A stretch of DNA of 21,608 nucleotides from a virus. Both the position numbers and the translations under genes were made by a program. The stretch is taken from positions 1-21,608 of IMG/VR virus record IMGVR_UViG_3300043468_001441. One strand, 5' to 3'. Under the pieces are notes generated by a model. That model saw only the letters and a program-made list of their open reading frames with translations, did no database searches and was not told the origin of the DNA. The stretch's first letter is position 1, and each line of letters begins with the position of its first letter. This document shows, piece after piece, positions 6,113-13,595 of this stretch.

Positions 6113-6141
6113 CAAGAGTTTATGAAAAATTGAATTTGCCC

Positions 6142-6159
6142 TTGTCCTAAGTTGGACAT
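6142..6159. promoter_or_regulatory. Candidate operator C, TTGTCC-N6-GGACAT
   Basis: A third inverted repeat with the TGTCC/GGACA half-site, here with a shorter 6-base spacer, ending 13 bases before the terminase ATG. A protein bound here would block or regulate rightward late transcription. The different spacing makes common recognition with operators A and B less certain. Confidence 0.4.
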
Positions 6160-6172
6160 ACCTTGTCACGAA

Positions 6173-7933
6173 ATGGTTCAAAAAAATGTCGGAGTTCTTG
6201 TCGATGACGGCAAAACTCCGGTCCCGAAAGGGAGCATTGTTCGCTACGGATACATCTATCCCCCGAAGACGGCTGACTGGACGATTGAGCTTCACGCTTT
6301 TCGTTCCATAGCCAAAGACGGAACCCCTCGCGAGGAGAATTTCAAGCGGGCGGCCCAGATGTTTTTTCTCAATAATTTTGTTTGGCACCCGTGGGCCGAG
6401 GACATGCTGCGTGAGTGTTGCTACTCGAAGTTCGTGGGATTTGCGGGGTGCGGTTCGAGTGGCAAGTCGGACTTCATGGCGGTTTGGATTTTGCTGAACT
6501 GGATGGCGGCTCCTTTTTCCACGCTGGGATTGTTGACCTCGACTTCGATCCGTGACTCCAAGAAGCGCGTGTGGGGTGCGGTGCAGAGGTATTGGCCCGC
6601 GCTCGCGCCGATTGCGCCTGCAAAATTAACCGACACCCCCACCCCAGCGATCTATGTCGTCAAGGACAAGGTTCGCATGGAGCAGGCGGGAATTTATTTG
6701 ATCCCGGCGGAGGCGAAAAAATCCAACGAAGTCACGGGCAAGATGCGAGGCATGAAAGCGCCGCGAGTCTTTCTGGCAGCGGACGAGTTGAGCGAGTTGT
6801 CGCACGCGCTGATGGACACGGCGATGTCGAACCTTGCGAACAATGCGGTTCTCCACATTTGCGCGGCGGCGAACCCTGTCAGCTACTACGACCCTTTCGG
6901 AAAATTCGTGGAGCCGAAGGACGGGTGGAACTCGATCACGGTGAATGACGATCGCTGGGAAACCAAGCTGGGAGGGGTTGCGCTTCATTTCGACGCGATG
7001 CGAAACCCGAACTACATCGCTCGAAAAAATGTTTGGCCGATTCAAAAATGGGAAAAAATCGAGGAGGCAGTCGAGCGGCTTGGCGAGGATTCGCCGATGT
7101 TCTGGCGAGACTACCGGGGATTCTGGCCCCCAGGTGGCGTTTCCAAGGCAGTGTATTCCGAGCAAGAAATTATCAAAGGTGGCGCGGACAAGGCTCCGGT
7201 GTGGCAGGGCTCGAAGATGCGAGTGGCAGGGGTTGACCCTTCGTTTGTCTCGGGCGGCGACCGCTGCGTGTTGTATCTCGGGAGCTATGGCCTGAATCGT
7301 GACGGCGTGGATCAGGTATCATTTGATACCTTTCATTTCATCGAGGACGACGCTTCCAGCAAGGAGCCGCGCACTTTTCAGGTTGCTCAAAAGATCGCGA
7401 CGGTCCTGCGTCAGGAGGGCGTGGACGCTCGATCTTTTGGCGTGGATGTGACCGGCGGCGGCGTTCCCTTTTGCGATGCGCTTTCCCGCGTGCTGGGGAC
7501 GAATGATTTTTTGCGTGTGCATTTCGGCGGGTCGCCGAGCGATCGCCCCTTGTCGCCGTATGACCCGACTCCTGCTAATGAGAAATACACCAACCGCGTC
7601 ACGGAACTTTGGTTCGGCGCGAAGGAGTGGCTCCAGAACGGGCAGCTTCGTGGAATCGGCCCTGACCTTGCCCAGGAGATGACGGCGCGAAATTTTGAGA
7701 CCCGCAAAAGTGGCGGCATGAAACTCTGCGTCGAGCCGAAGTCCGACATGAAATCCCGTATGGGGCGTTCACCTGATATTGCCGACGCCGCCTTCGTGTT
7801 GTTGGAGACGGTTCGGGAGCGGTTTGGTTTGAGGCCGCCTCAAGAAGTCGGCCCAAGAGGTCGGAGTTCGTGGCGTTCCGCCATGAGACGCTTCGATGTC
7901 AAGTCAAATTCAACTTGCCTTTTGGAGGTATAG
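6173..7933 (+). CDS. terL: Terminase large subunit (586 aa)
   Basis: DNA-packaging motor ATPase plus headful or site-specific nuclease. The ATPase has a Walker A-like GCGSSGKS (92-99, Lys98) and a Walker B VFLAADE with Asp204 and Glu205, followed by a coupling-type AANP motif. The C-terminal RNase H-like nuclease has Asp355 (GVDPSF), Asp425 (GVDVTGGG) and Asp535/Asp538 (SPDIADAA). ATG 6173 is chosen over an in-frame TTG at 6152, which would overlap operator C. The last codons run into the duplicated 43-base regulatory element. No small terminase gene is recognisable beside it, and the portal gene is 13.4 kb away, which is unusual. The rightward late genes follow directly. Confidence 0.93.
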   Translation: MVQKNVGVLVDDGKTPVPKGSIVRYGYIYPPKTADWTIELHAFRSIAKDGTPREENFKRAAQMFFLNNFVWHPWAEDMLRECCYSKFVGFAGCGSSGKSDFMAVWILLNWMAAPFSTLGLLTSTSIRDSKKRVWGAVQRYWPALAPIAPAKLTDTPTPAIYVVKDKVRMEQAGIYLIPAEAKKSNEVTGKMRGMKAPRVFLAADELSELSHALMDTAMSNLANNAVLHICAAANPVSYYDPFGKFVEPKDGWNSITVNDDRWETKLGGVALHFDAMRNPNYIARKNVWPIQKWEKIEEAVERLGEDSPMFWRDYRGFWPPGGVSKAVYSEQEIIKGGADKAPVWQGSKMRVAGVDPSFVSGGDRCVLYLGSYGLNRDGVDQVSFDTFHFIEDDASSKEPRTFQVAQKIATVLRQEGVDARSFGVDVTGGGVPFCDALSRVLGTNDFLRVHFGGSPSDRPLSPYDPTPANEKYTNRVTELWFGAKEWLQNGQLRGIGPDLAQEMTARNFETRKSGGMKLCVEPKSDMKSRMGRSPDIADAAFVLLETVRERFGLRPPQEVGPRGRSSWRSAMRRFDVKSNSTCLLEV

Positions 7934-7952
7934 GTGTAATAAAAGTATAACC
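7909..7952 (+). promoter_or_regulatory. 43-base element, copy 1 (TTGC ... AGGTGTAATAA ... TATAACC)
   Basis: This stretch matches 9767-9809 at 35 of 43 aligned positions with a single one-base gap. The shared core is AGGTGTAATAAAA, one variable base, then TATAACC. A TTGCCT with a 17-base spacer to AATAAA and a preceding TG could be read as an extended -10 promoter. It overlaps the terminase stop and ends one base before the ATG at 7954, so it is either a promoter with a near-leaderless transcript or a translational/regulator site. Confidence 0.5.
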
Positions 7953-7953
7953 T

Positions 7954-8295
7954 ATGGAAGCCGTTGAATACCCGTTGACGATTGAGCAGGGCTCCACTTT
8001 CCAAAAGCAATTTCGCTGGAAGGTGGACGGGCAGGTTATGAACCTGACGGGTTATACTGCGAAGATGCAACTGAAGAAAAATTACGGCGGCGCGGTGGCT
8101 TTTGAACTCAGCACGACCAATAGCCGGATTTTGCTGGGCGGCGCTGGAGGGACTGTCTCCCTAGAGCTTGCTCCAGAAGAGACAGCAGGCTTGCCCGCAG
8201 GAAATTATGTTTACGATTTGGAACTGACCAACGGCGGCGTGGTGAGGAAACTCATTCGCGGGACCGTGGTGGTCGTGCCGGAGGCAACGATCTAA
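7954..8295 (+). CDS. Small beta-rich virion protein, BppU N-terminal-like (113 aa)
   Basis: The sequence pattern IEQGSTFQKQFRWKVDGQVMNLTGYTAKMQLKKNYGG, an internal ILLGGAGGTVSLELAPEETAGLPAGNYVYDLELTNGG and a final RKLIRGTVVVVP is that of a short immunoglobulin-like beta sandwich. It occurs at the N-terminus of baseplate upper proteins and in stand-alone phage fibre-associated proteins. It probably docks or caps the fibres encoded next. It is the first gene of the fibre cassette, one base from the adjacent collagen gene. Identification with BppU is by pattern only. Confidence 0.6.
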   Translation: MEAVEYPLTIEQGSTFQKQFRWKVDGQVMNLTGYTAKMQLKKNYGGAVAFELSTTNSRILLGGAGGTVSLELAPEETAGLPAGNYVYDLELTNGGVVRKLIRGTVVVVPEATI

Positions 8296-8296
8296 T

Positions 8297-8830
8297 ATGG
8301 CTGAGATTATCGAAATTATTGGTTCAGGGTTGACCGGCCCACAGGGACCTCGCGGTTTGCCGGGATTGAACGGTGCCCCAGGGGCGGCGGGAGCGATTGG
8401 GCCGCAAGGAATCGAAGGCCCTGTCGGGCCTGTCGGCCCGAAAGGCGATAAGGGCGATCAAGGCGATCGCGGGTTGCAGGGGCTTAAAGGAGATAGCATT
8501 GTCGGCCCCCAGGGCGAACCCGGTCCTCGCGGCTTGAAGGGCGATCCAGGGACTCCAGGCCCGCAGGGCATTAAAGGCGATCGCGGGCCTGACGGCCCGG
8601 CTGGCCCGGCTGGCCCTATGGGCGCTCGCGGATTTCAAGGACTTCGCGGCGACCCCGGACCACAGGGCATTGAGGGCACTCGCGGGTTGCAGGGACCGGC
8701 TGGAGAACAGGGGCCGGTTGGGCCACAAGGAATTATGGGGTTGCGCGGCTACACAGGTCCGCAGGGTCCGCAAGGCGAAGTTTCCAAAGGCTCGGTTATG
8801 GCGTTTTCTATCGCCCTAGGGGGAGTTTAA
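8297..8830 (+). CDS. Collagen-like tail fibre stalk protein (177 aa)
   Basis: After a short N-terminus ([10 protein letters not shown]) the protein is almost wholly Gly-X-Y: about 18 triplets (11-64), one break GDSIV (65-69), then 31 triplets (70-162), ending with a 15-residue non-collagen tail. The X-Y composition (PQ, PK, DK, ER-like charge pairs) is suited to bacterial and phage triple helices that fold without hydroxyproline. It probably forms a trimeric rod in a fibre. The tail is too short for a knob, so the next gene product may supply the distal part. Stop and the next start are adjacent (TAA GTG). Confidence 0.85.
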   Translation: MAEIIEIIGSGLTGPQGPRGLPGLNGAPGAAGAIGPQGIEGPVGPVGPKGDKGDQGDRGLQGLKGDSIVGPQGEPGPRGLKGDPGTPGPQGIKGDRGPDGPAGPAGPMGARGFQGLRGDPGPQGIEGTRGLQGPAGEQGPVGPQGIMGLRGYTGPQGPQGEVSKGSVMAFSIALGGV

Positions 8831-9766
8831 GTGAAGCAGCAGTTCACCGGCAGCTACACGCTAGATGTCGCGAGCCGGACCATCGTTTTGTCGGGCATTG
8901 AAATCCCGCCCGAGCGGCTGGCGGTGGTTATCAACTCCACGGTGGGGTTTGTTTACCACAACATCGAGCATGAGCCTGTCGCTCAGGTCAGCATTGCGCC
9001 TAGTTCTACCGGCGGGCTTTTGTCTGCTGTAAACTACGACGCGATCGGCGGGTTCGACGGCGACTACACACTATATCAAGATGGTTTAGACAAGGGCGGA
9101 GTCATCAATATCGTTGGCGGCGTAATAACGGGCGTCGTTAATCCTGGCGACGGATATTCGGCGGGGTTTGCCAACACGGTCGGCGGGACGCGGTTTGTTG
9201 TAACCATCGACCCTTCTTACAACAATACAGTCATCGTTTTCCCGCAGTATAAAGACTGCGAGGCCCACCAAAACTCTGACGCACTTTCAATTTTTTACGA
9301 TGACGGGATTGATCTCGGGCAGTTGATAAAAGACGAGAGCGACGAAACGCAAGGGATTCTTTCAGATATTCATAGCGAGTTGGAGGAAGCCAACGCTACG
9401 CTGACGGCTTTTAAGGCCGAAGCGAAATCCGAGTCAGATGAGACTCAAGGGCTTCTTTCTGACATCGAGACTGAGATAGCTGACGCGAACGCTACATTGG
9501 CGGCTTTTAAGACTGAAGCAAAGTCCGAGTCAGATGAGTTGCAGCTACTCCTTGGTGAAAAACTCGCAACTTTAGTCAATGGCGTGGTGCCGATCGAATT
9601 TTTAGGTATGCTTGAGCCGTCCAACGGTGTTGATGTGAGCTATGTGGCGGGCGGTTACGGCCCATCACAGATTATTTTTTCCAGGGGTAGCGTAACTTTG
9701 AAGACTCTGAATCTGACCTACGGAACCTCCGGCGACTCCCTCGGAAAGGTTATTTCCATTACATAA
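8831..9766 (+). CDS. Coiled-coil fibre/adaptor protein, long paralogue (311 aa)
   Basis: The GTG start at 8831 aligns with the ATG of the paralogue at 9817 (MKQQFTGSYT versus MKQQYKGTHT), which supports it. Residues 1-53 and 126-168 form a beta-rich head shared with the paralogue, including TVIVFPQYKDC and SIFYDDGIDLG. About 73 extra residues (roughly 54-128, Gly-rich with VVNPGDGYS) are inserted between them. Residues 169-232 are two 32-residue heptad-like repeats (ESDETQ ... TLTAFKAEAKS), followed by a C-terminal beta part ending LKTLNLTYGTSGD. It is likely a trimeric structural element linking fibre segments. Function is inferred from context. Confidence 0.75.
   Translation: MKQQFTGSYTLDVASRTIVLSGIEIPPERLAVVINSTVGFVYHNIEHEPVAQVSIAPSSTGGLLSAVNYDAIGGFDGDYTLYQDGLDKGGVINIVGGVITGVVNPGDGYSAGFANTVGGTRFVVTIDPSYNNTVIVFPQYKDCEAHQNSDALSIFYDDGIDLGQLIKDESDETQGILSDIHSELEEANATLTAFKAEAKSESDETQGLLSDIETEIADANATLAAFKTEAKSESDELQLLLGEKLATLVNGVVPIEFLGMLEPSNGVDVSYVAGGYGPSQIIFSRGSVTLKTLNLTYGTSGDSLGKVISIT
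9335..9526 (+). repeat. Two 96-base (32-residue) coiled-coil repeat units
   Basis: Units at 9335-9430 and 9431-9526 each encode ESDETQG-LLSDI-type sequence with periodic Leu/Ile and Ala and end in KS. A third partial unit begins at 9527. The same two-unit array is found in the paralogue at 10102-10293, so the internal duplication is older than the gene duplication. Confidence 0.75.
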
Positions 9767-9809
9767 TTCACTTGCTTTTTGAGTTGACAGGTGTAATAAA
9801 AATATAACC
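9767..9809 (+). promoter_or_regulatory. 43-base element, copy 2 (TTGC ... AGGTGTAATAA ... TATAACC)
   Basis: Second copy of the element at 7909-7952, here wholly intergenic and 7 bases before the ATG at 9817. It also contains TTGACA (9784-9789), but only 13 bases separate that from TATAAC, too short for a standard promoter. The TTGCTT / 17-base / AATAAA reading is shared with copy 1 and is preferred. Confidence 0.5.
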
Positions 9810-9816
9810 GCGTAAA

Positions 9817-10527
9817 ATGAAGCAACAATACAAGGGCACACATACTTTTGATGTTGCGAGCAGGACTATTACCCTGCTCGGCATTGAGATTCTGCCTGAG
9901 CGATTGCTGCTGGTGGTGAACTCTACGGTCGGATTTGTTTACCACAATTTCGCCGCTGATCCGAATGCCGACATTACCATTTCCGGTGGCAATACGGTCA
10001 TTGTGTTCCCGCAGTATAAGGACTGTGACACGCACCGAGCGACGGACGCTCTCTCGATTTTCTACGATGATGGCGTTGACCTTGGGAAGCTCATTAAGGA
10101 CGAGAGCGATCAAACTCAAGTCATTCTGACTGATATTCAGGCCGAACTTGAGGACGCTAACTCCACGCTGACGGCTTTTAAGGCAGAGGTCAAATCTGAG
10201 TCAGACGACACTCAAGTCATCCTTTCGGAGATTAAGACCGAACTCGACACCGCGAGCGCGACGCTGTCGGATTTCAAGACGGAGGTTAAGACAGAGTCGG
10301 ACGAAACGCAGGCGCTCCTCGGAACCAAGCTCCCCAACCCGGTAAATGGACGAATCCCTGTGGAGACTCTAGGGAAATACGAGCCGACGAATGATGTCGC
10401 TGTGAATATGTCTTATGGCTCGTTTGGCATGAGCCAAGTGGTTTTTTCCAAGGCGGGCACGACCCTTAAAACCCTCAACATGAATTACGATTCCCAAGGA
10501 AATTTGGTGGCTGTCATCCCAACATGA
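9817..10527 (+). CDS. Coiled-coil fibre/adaptor protein, short paralogue (236 aa)
   Basis: A clear paralogue of the preceding gene. It has the same N-terminal DVASRTITL-GIEI-PERL-NSTVGFVYHN head, the NTVIVFPQYKDC junction, two 32-residue coiled-coil repeats (96-159) and a C-terminus with LKTLNMNYDSQG. It lacks the 73-residue Gly-rich insertion. The gene has its own copy of the 43-base upstream element, unlike the longer paralogue, so the two could be expressed at different levels. The stop overlaps the next start (ATGA at 10524-10527). Probably a trimeric fibre segment; no enzymatic motifs are seen. Confidence 0.75.
   Translation: MKQQYKGTHTFDVASRTITLLGIEILPERLLLVVNSTVGFVYHNFAADPNADITISGGNTVIVFPQYKDCDTHRATDALSIFYDDGVDLGKLIKDESDQTQVILTDIQAELEDANSTLTAFKAEVKSESDDTQVILSEIKTELDTASATLSDFKTEVKTESDETQALLGTKLPNPVNGRIPVETLGKYEPTNDVAVNMSYGSFGMSQVVFSKAGTTLKTLNMNYDSQGNLVAVIPT
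10102..10293 (+). repeat. Two 96-base coiled-coil repeat units in the short paralogue
   Basis: Units 10102-10197 and 10198-10293 correspond in phase and length to those at 9335-9526. Predicted heptads have Leu/Ile core positions. A third partial unit starts at 10294. Confidence 0.7.
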
Positions 10528-12347
10528 GGTTTTTCTTCAACCCCGTCTCTGGTCAGTTGAACGCGGGTCCTCCCCGCGAAATTGTTTATGCCGACACCGC
10601 GCCGCTGTATCCGTTGGAGGGGTCGCGCTGGTTCGACACGATCAATCTTCGCGAATATGTCTATGACGGCACCGCCTGGGTGGAAACGGGCGTCGGCCCC
10701 GCTGGCGTCAAGGGAGACACCGGAGACAAAGGGGATAAGGGCGACATCGGAAATGTTGGCCCTGTTGGGCCGCAGGGTCCGGCTGCGACGGTTGCGGTAG
10801 GCACGGTGACGACGGGGGTCGCTGGAACCAACGCCTCGGTTTCTAACTCCGGCACGAGCGGAGCGGCGGTTTTGGATTTTACGATTCCCCAGGGAGCCAA
10901 AGGCGATATAGGAAACATCGGGCCGCAGGGGCCACAGGGGATTCAGGGTGTGAAGGGCGACGATGGCGCGAGCATCAGCCTTAAAGGCGCTGTGACGAGC
11001 CCTGCCGACCTGACTTCTATCGCGGTCAAAGTTGAGGGCGATCTGTATGTCGCCCAAAGCGACGGTAACGGTTATGTGTGGGATGGCTCTACTTGGGTCA
11101 ATGTGGGTCAGATTCGCGGGCCGAAAGGCGACACGGGCGCTCAAGGCCCCGCAGGTCCGGCTCCGTCGGGCACAGGCGCAGTGGTGGTGAGCAATGGCGT
11201 CGCGGGAACCCCGGTGGGGTATGGCACGACCAACATTGCCAGCACGCTTGTTCAGCGCGATGCCTCTGGCAATTTTTCAGCAGGCGTCATCACGGGTAAT
11301 TTAAGTGGCAATGTGACGGGAGGCGTCACGGGCAATGTGACAGGTAATGCCAGCACAGCTTCCAAATTAGCCACCGCGCAGACGATCAATGTTTCCGGTG
11401 ATGTCACCGGCACGGCTCAAAGTTTTGACGGTAGCGCAGCCATCTCGATTCCAACCGCGATTTCTGCGGGCGTGATTGTCAATGCGGACATTAACGACAA
11501 CGCTCAAATTGCTGACACTAAACTTGCCACGATCTCTACCGCCAATAAAGTTTCCAATTCCGCCACGACAGCGACTTCGGCGAATACTGCCAGCGCGATC
11601 GTCGCCCGCGACACGAACGGCAATTTCTCGGCTGGCACAATTACAGCAAGTTTGTTCTCCGGCAACGCCAGCACAGCAAGCTCCGCCGCAAAGCTCACGA
11701 CGGCTAGGAATATCAACGGGGCCCCCTTCGATGGTTCTGCGGATATTACAGTCCCCGCTATATTGCCAGCTAGGCTTGGAGTATCTGGTCAGACAGTCAC
11801 GGATTGGGACGCTGCTTTAGAGAATGGTTGGTATATGGCGTATAACGCTACTAACCAGCCTGGAGGAATCGTAGATTGGTGGCTTGGAAGTGTTGAAGTT
11901 CATAACGCCAACTGGGTAACTCAGACAGTCCATCGTTTTACGGCGGACAGCTTAAGTAATACTGAAGTCTGGCGGCGAAGCTCTTGGGACAATGGAGGCG
12001 GTCGCTCATGGCAGTCTTGGTATAAATTGCAGTTATCCCAAGAGGAGCAAGACGCTCGTTACGGACGATCTTGGTCCACAAAGACCGCCGCTTACACCGC
12101 TGTCGCGGGCGACCGAATTGTAGCGAACACCACGGCGGCGGCTTTTACAATCACGCTCCCCGCGTCTCCCGCTAACTACGCGGAAATCGTTTTTGCAGAC
12201 CACTACAACCAATGGGCGACGCTCAACCTCACCATCGCCCGCAACGGGCAGAACATTGAGGGTCTCGCCGAAGACCTCGTGTGCAATGTCGCAGGGCAGC
12301 AATTCACCATGAGATATGAAGGAACAACCTGGAGAGTTTATTTATGA
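10524..12347 (+). CDS. Tail fibre with collagen segments and a pyocin-knob-like domain (607 aa)
   Basis: A mosaic fibre. The N-terminus (1-54) has a YADTAPLYPLEGSRWFDT ... YVYDGTAWVE pattern common at fibre starts. Three short Gly-X-Y blocks lie near 55-85, 124-150 and 199-212. Residues about 210-410 carry phage fibre repeats (RDASGNFSAG, GNASTASKLATAQTI, ADINDNAQIADTKLATI). Residues about 420-510 (WDAALENGWYMAYN ... NTEVWRRSSWDNG ... WQSWYKLQL) match the pyocin-knob/receptor-binding pattern. The final 90 residues are a beta-rich tip. It is probably a trimeric receptor-binding fibre. ATGA overlap upstream; its TGA overlaps the ATG of the collar gene. The knob region has more AT-rich codons than the rest. 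Confidence 0.85.
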   Translation: MRFFFNPVSGQLNAGPPREIVYADTAPLYPLEGSRWFDTINLREYVYDGTAWVETGVGPAGVKGDTGDKGDKGDIGNVGPVGPQGPAATVAVGTVTTGVAGTNASVSNSGTSGAAVLDFTIPQGAKGDIGNIGPQGPQGIQGVKGDDGASISLKGAVTSPADLTSIAVKVEGDLYVAQSDGNGYVWDGSTWVNVGQIRGPKGDTGAQGPAGPAPSGTGAVVVSNGVAGTPVGYGTTNIASTLVQRDASGNFSAGVITGNLSGNVTGGVTGNVTGNASTASKLATAQTINVSGDVTGTAQSFDGSAAISIPTAISAGVIVNADINDNAQIADTKLATISTANKVSNSATTATSANTASAIVARDTNGNFSAGTITASLFSGNASTASSAAKLTTARNINGAPFDGSADITVPAILPARLGVSGQTVTDWDAALENGWYMAYNATNQPGGIVDWWLGSVEVHNANWVTQTVHRFTADSLSNTEVWRRSSWDNGGGRSWQSWYKLQLSQEEQDARYGRSWSTKTAAYTAVAGDRIVANTTAAAFTITLPASPANYAEIVFADHYNQWATLNLTIARNGQNIEGLAEDLVCNVAGQQFTMRYEGTTWRVYL

Positions 12348-13183
12348 ACCTAAGTAGCATTACACAAATAACCACTGCCAAAATCGTTGATTTGGCGGTA
12401 ACAACTGCTAAACTAGCTGACTCAGGGGTAACAACTGCTAAAATTGCAGATGCAAGTGTAACTGCTGCTAAACTTGCAGCAGGAGCTATTCCTAGTTCTA
12501 TTCCAACAGGAGCTATTTTACCATTTGCAATGGACTCCGCCCCGACAGGGTGGCTTATTGCGAATGGAGCTTCTATTTCTCGAACGACTTACTCTTCTCT
12601 TTTTAATTCCATTGGGGCTACTTATGGATCTGCGGATGGAACGACTTTTAACCTCCCCGACCTTCGCGGTATCTTCATTCGTGGTAGCGGGTCTCAAACT
12701 ATTAACCCTAGAAAGACGGTCACGATTACTCGTGCAGCCCCAGCGGTCGTTACTTGGGTTAATCACGCGCTCCCCGCGAATACCCCCATTCAATTTTCCA
12801 CGACTGGAACCTTGCCAACAGGAATCACTGCGGGGACGACTTACTATGTAAGGGTGACGGGTTTGACTACGGATACCTTTCAAATATCCGCTACAATCGG
12901 CGGAGCCGCCATTGCTACGACAAGTGACGGTTCGGGAGTGCATACTGGGAGGTCTAATACTGGTTTTTCTTATTCGGGCGTCTTTAGTAGCGTAGAGCAA
13001 GATAAGTTTAAGAGCCACATGCACTCCACAAACACAGGTGTTGGAAGTTGGGCAAGTCCGTCCGGTGGGGGTTATACAACTGGCGCCTCGACGCTAATAG
13101 AAAATAGCACGGCGCCACCAGCTCCAACTGCTACCGAAACTCGTCCAGCAAACATCGCCATGCTTTACTGCATTAAATTCTAA
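12344..13183 (+). CDS. Phage tail-collar-domain fibre tip protein (279 aa)
   Basis: The N-terminus (about 8-50) is a TTAKLADSGVTTAKIADASVT repeat array. The collar domain (about 52-115) shows PTGAILPFAMDSAPTGWLIANGASISR and FNLPDLRGIFIRGSG. An inserted beta domain (about 128-200, ITAGTTYYVRVTGLTTDTFQIS) follows, then a C-terminal part with H225-M-H227 (an HxH motif like the metal-binding sites in T4 gp37-type tips) and the usual ending ETRPANIAMLYCIKF. It is likely the receptor-contacting tip. The gene is visibly AT-richer than its neighbours (24 of 60 G+C in 12361-12420), suggesting recent acquisition. The next gene is a matching chaperone. Confidence 0.85.
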   Translation: MNLSSITQITTAKIVDLAVTTAKLADSGVTTAKIADASVTAAKLAAGAIPSSIPTGAILPFAMDSAPTGWLIANGASISRTTYSSLFNSIGATYGSADGTTFNLPDLRGIFIRGSGSQTINPRKTVTITRAAPAVVTWVNHALPANTPIQFSTTGTLPTGITAGTTYYVRVTGLTTDTFQISATIGGAAIATTSDGSGVHTGRSNTGFSYSGVFSSVEQDKFKSHMHSTNTGVGSWASPSGGGYTTGASTLIENSTAPPAPTATETRPANIAMLYCIKF

Positions 13184-13593
13184 TGAAAAACGCATACTCA
13201 TTCCATCCTGAAACCGGAGTTTTTATTGGTGTTGATTTCGCGCAGGAATCGCCTCTGGAGCCTGGAGTTTTTCTACTCCCGCGCTCAAGCACTTTTGATG
13301 AGCCGCCGAAAGTTGCCAATGGCAAACAGGCGGTTTGGAATGGTGAAATTTGGGAGGTTCAAGATACCCCGCCACCTCCAGAGCCCCCTGCTCCTGAGCC
13401 CGAGCCTTTGACTTGGGACACAATTCGTGCCCAACGCAATTTCCTCCTCGCCCAAAGCGACTGGACTCAACTCGCCGACGCTCCTTTGACCGCAGAACAA
13501 AAGAACGCTTGGACCGTGTATCGGCAGGCGCTTCGCGATGTGCCTTCGAGTTTCTCTACTCCTGAAGAGGTCGTTTGGCCCGCAATTCCGTAA
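13183..13593 (+). CDS. Tail fibre assembly chaperone-like protein (136 aa)
   Basis: The N-terminal half ([24 protein letters not shown] ... [10 protein letters not shown]) resembles Caudo_TAP/Gp38-type fibre assembly proteins. A Pro/Glu linker (about 59-76) leads to a C-terminal domain [22 protein letters not shown] ... [15 protein letters not shown] ... VVWPAIP, the signature of the phage tail assembly chaperone family placed next to fibre tip genes. It would help trimerisation of the collar-domain tip. Start and the previous stop overlap (TAATG). It is a non-virion helper in known systems; whether some of it stays in the virion is unknown. Confidence 0.85.
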   Translation: MKNAYSFHPETGVFIGVDFAQESPLEPGVFLLPRSSTFDEPPKVANGKQAVWNGEIWEVQDTPPPPEPPAPEPEPLTWDTIRAQRNFLLAQSDWTQLADAPLTAEQKNAWTVYRQALRDVPSSFSTPEEVVWPAIP

Positions 13594-13595
13594 CC

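Larger units (their letters stand above)
5895..6172. promoter_or_regulatory. Divergent control region between integrase and terminase
   Basis: The 278 bases between the two divergent start codons contain no convincing gene. They hold three TTGTCC/GGACAA inverted repeats, two or three copies of the TAATAACC motif, the tRNA-like attP candidate, and an 8-base inverted pair CCCGTAGG (5999-6006) / CCTACGGG (6065-6072). A TATAAA at 6106-6111 is a possible -10 for the terminase gene, but no good -35 is visible at the usual distance. Leftward promoters for the early operon must also lie here; none stands out. Confidence 0.7.

Noticed and set aside
6056-6140. A complete tRNA gene on the minus strand
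   Set aside because: Only the T-loop to acceptor end fits. No anticodon arm, D-arm or 5' acceptor strand is present upstream.
6152-6172. TTG start for terminase, 7 codons upstream
   Set aside because: ATG 6173 is a stronger start, and the TTG lies inside the TTGTCC/GGACAT palindrome.
5891-6388. 165-codon minus-strand frame across the control region
   Set aside because: It would start inside the terminase gene and overlap operators, attP and the integrase start. Its composition is unlike a protein.
8297-8830. Collagen-like sequence as eukaryotic contamination
   Set aside because: Short uninterrupted Gly-X-Y stalks are common in phage fibres, and the gene is embedded in a phage operon without introns.
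9784-9808. Standard promoter TTGACA to TATAAC
   Set aside because: The spacer is only 13 bases and TTGACA is not conserved in the first copy of the element.
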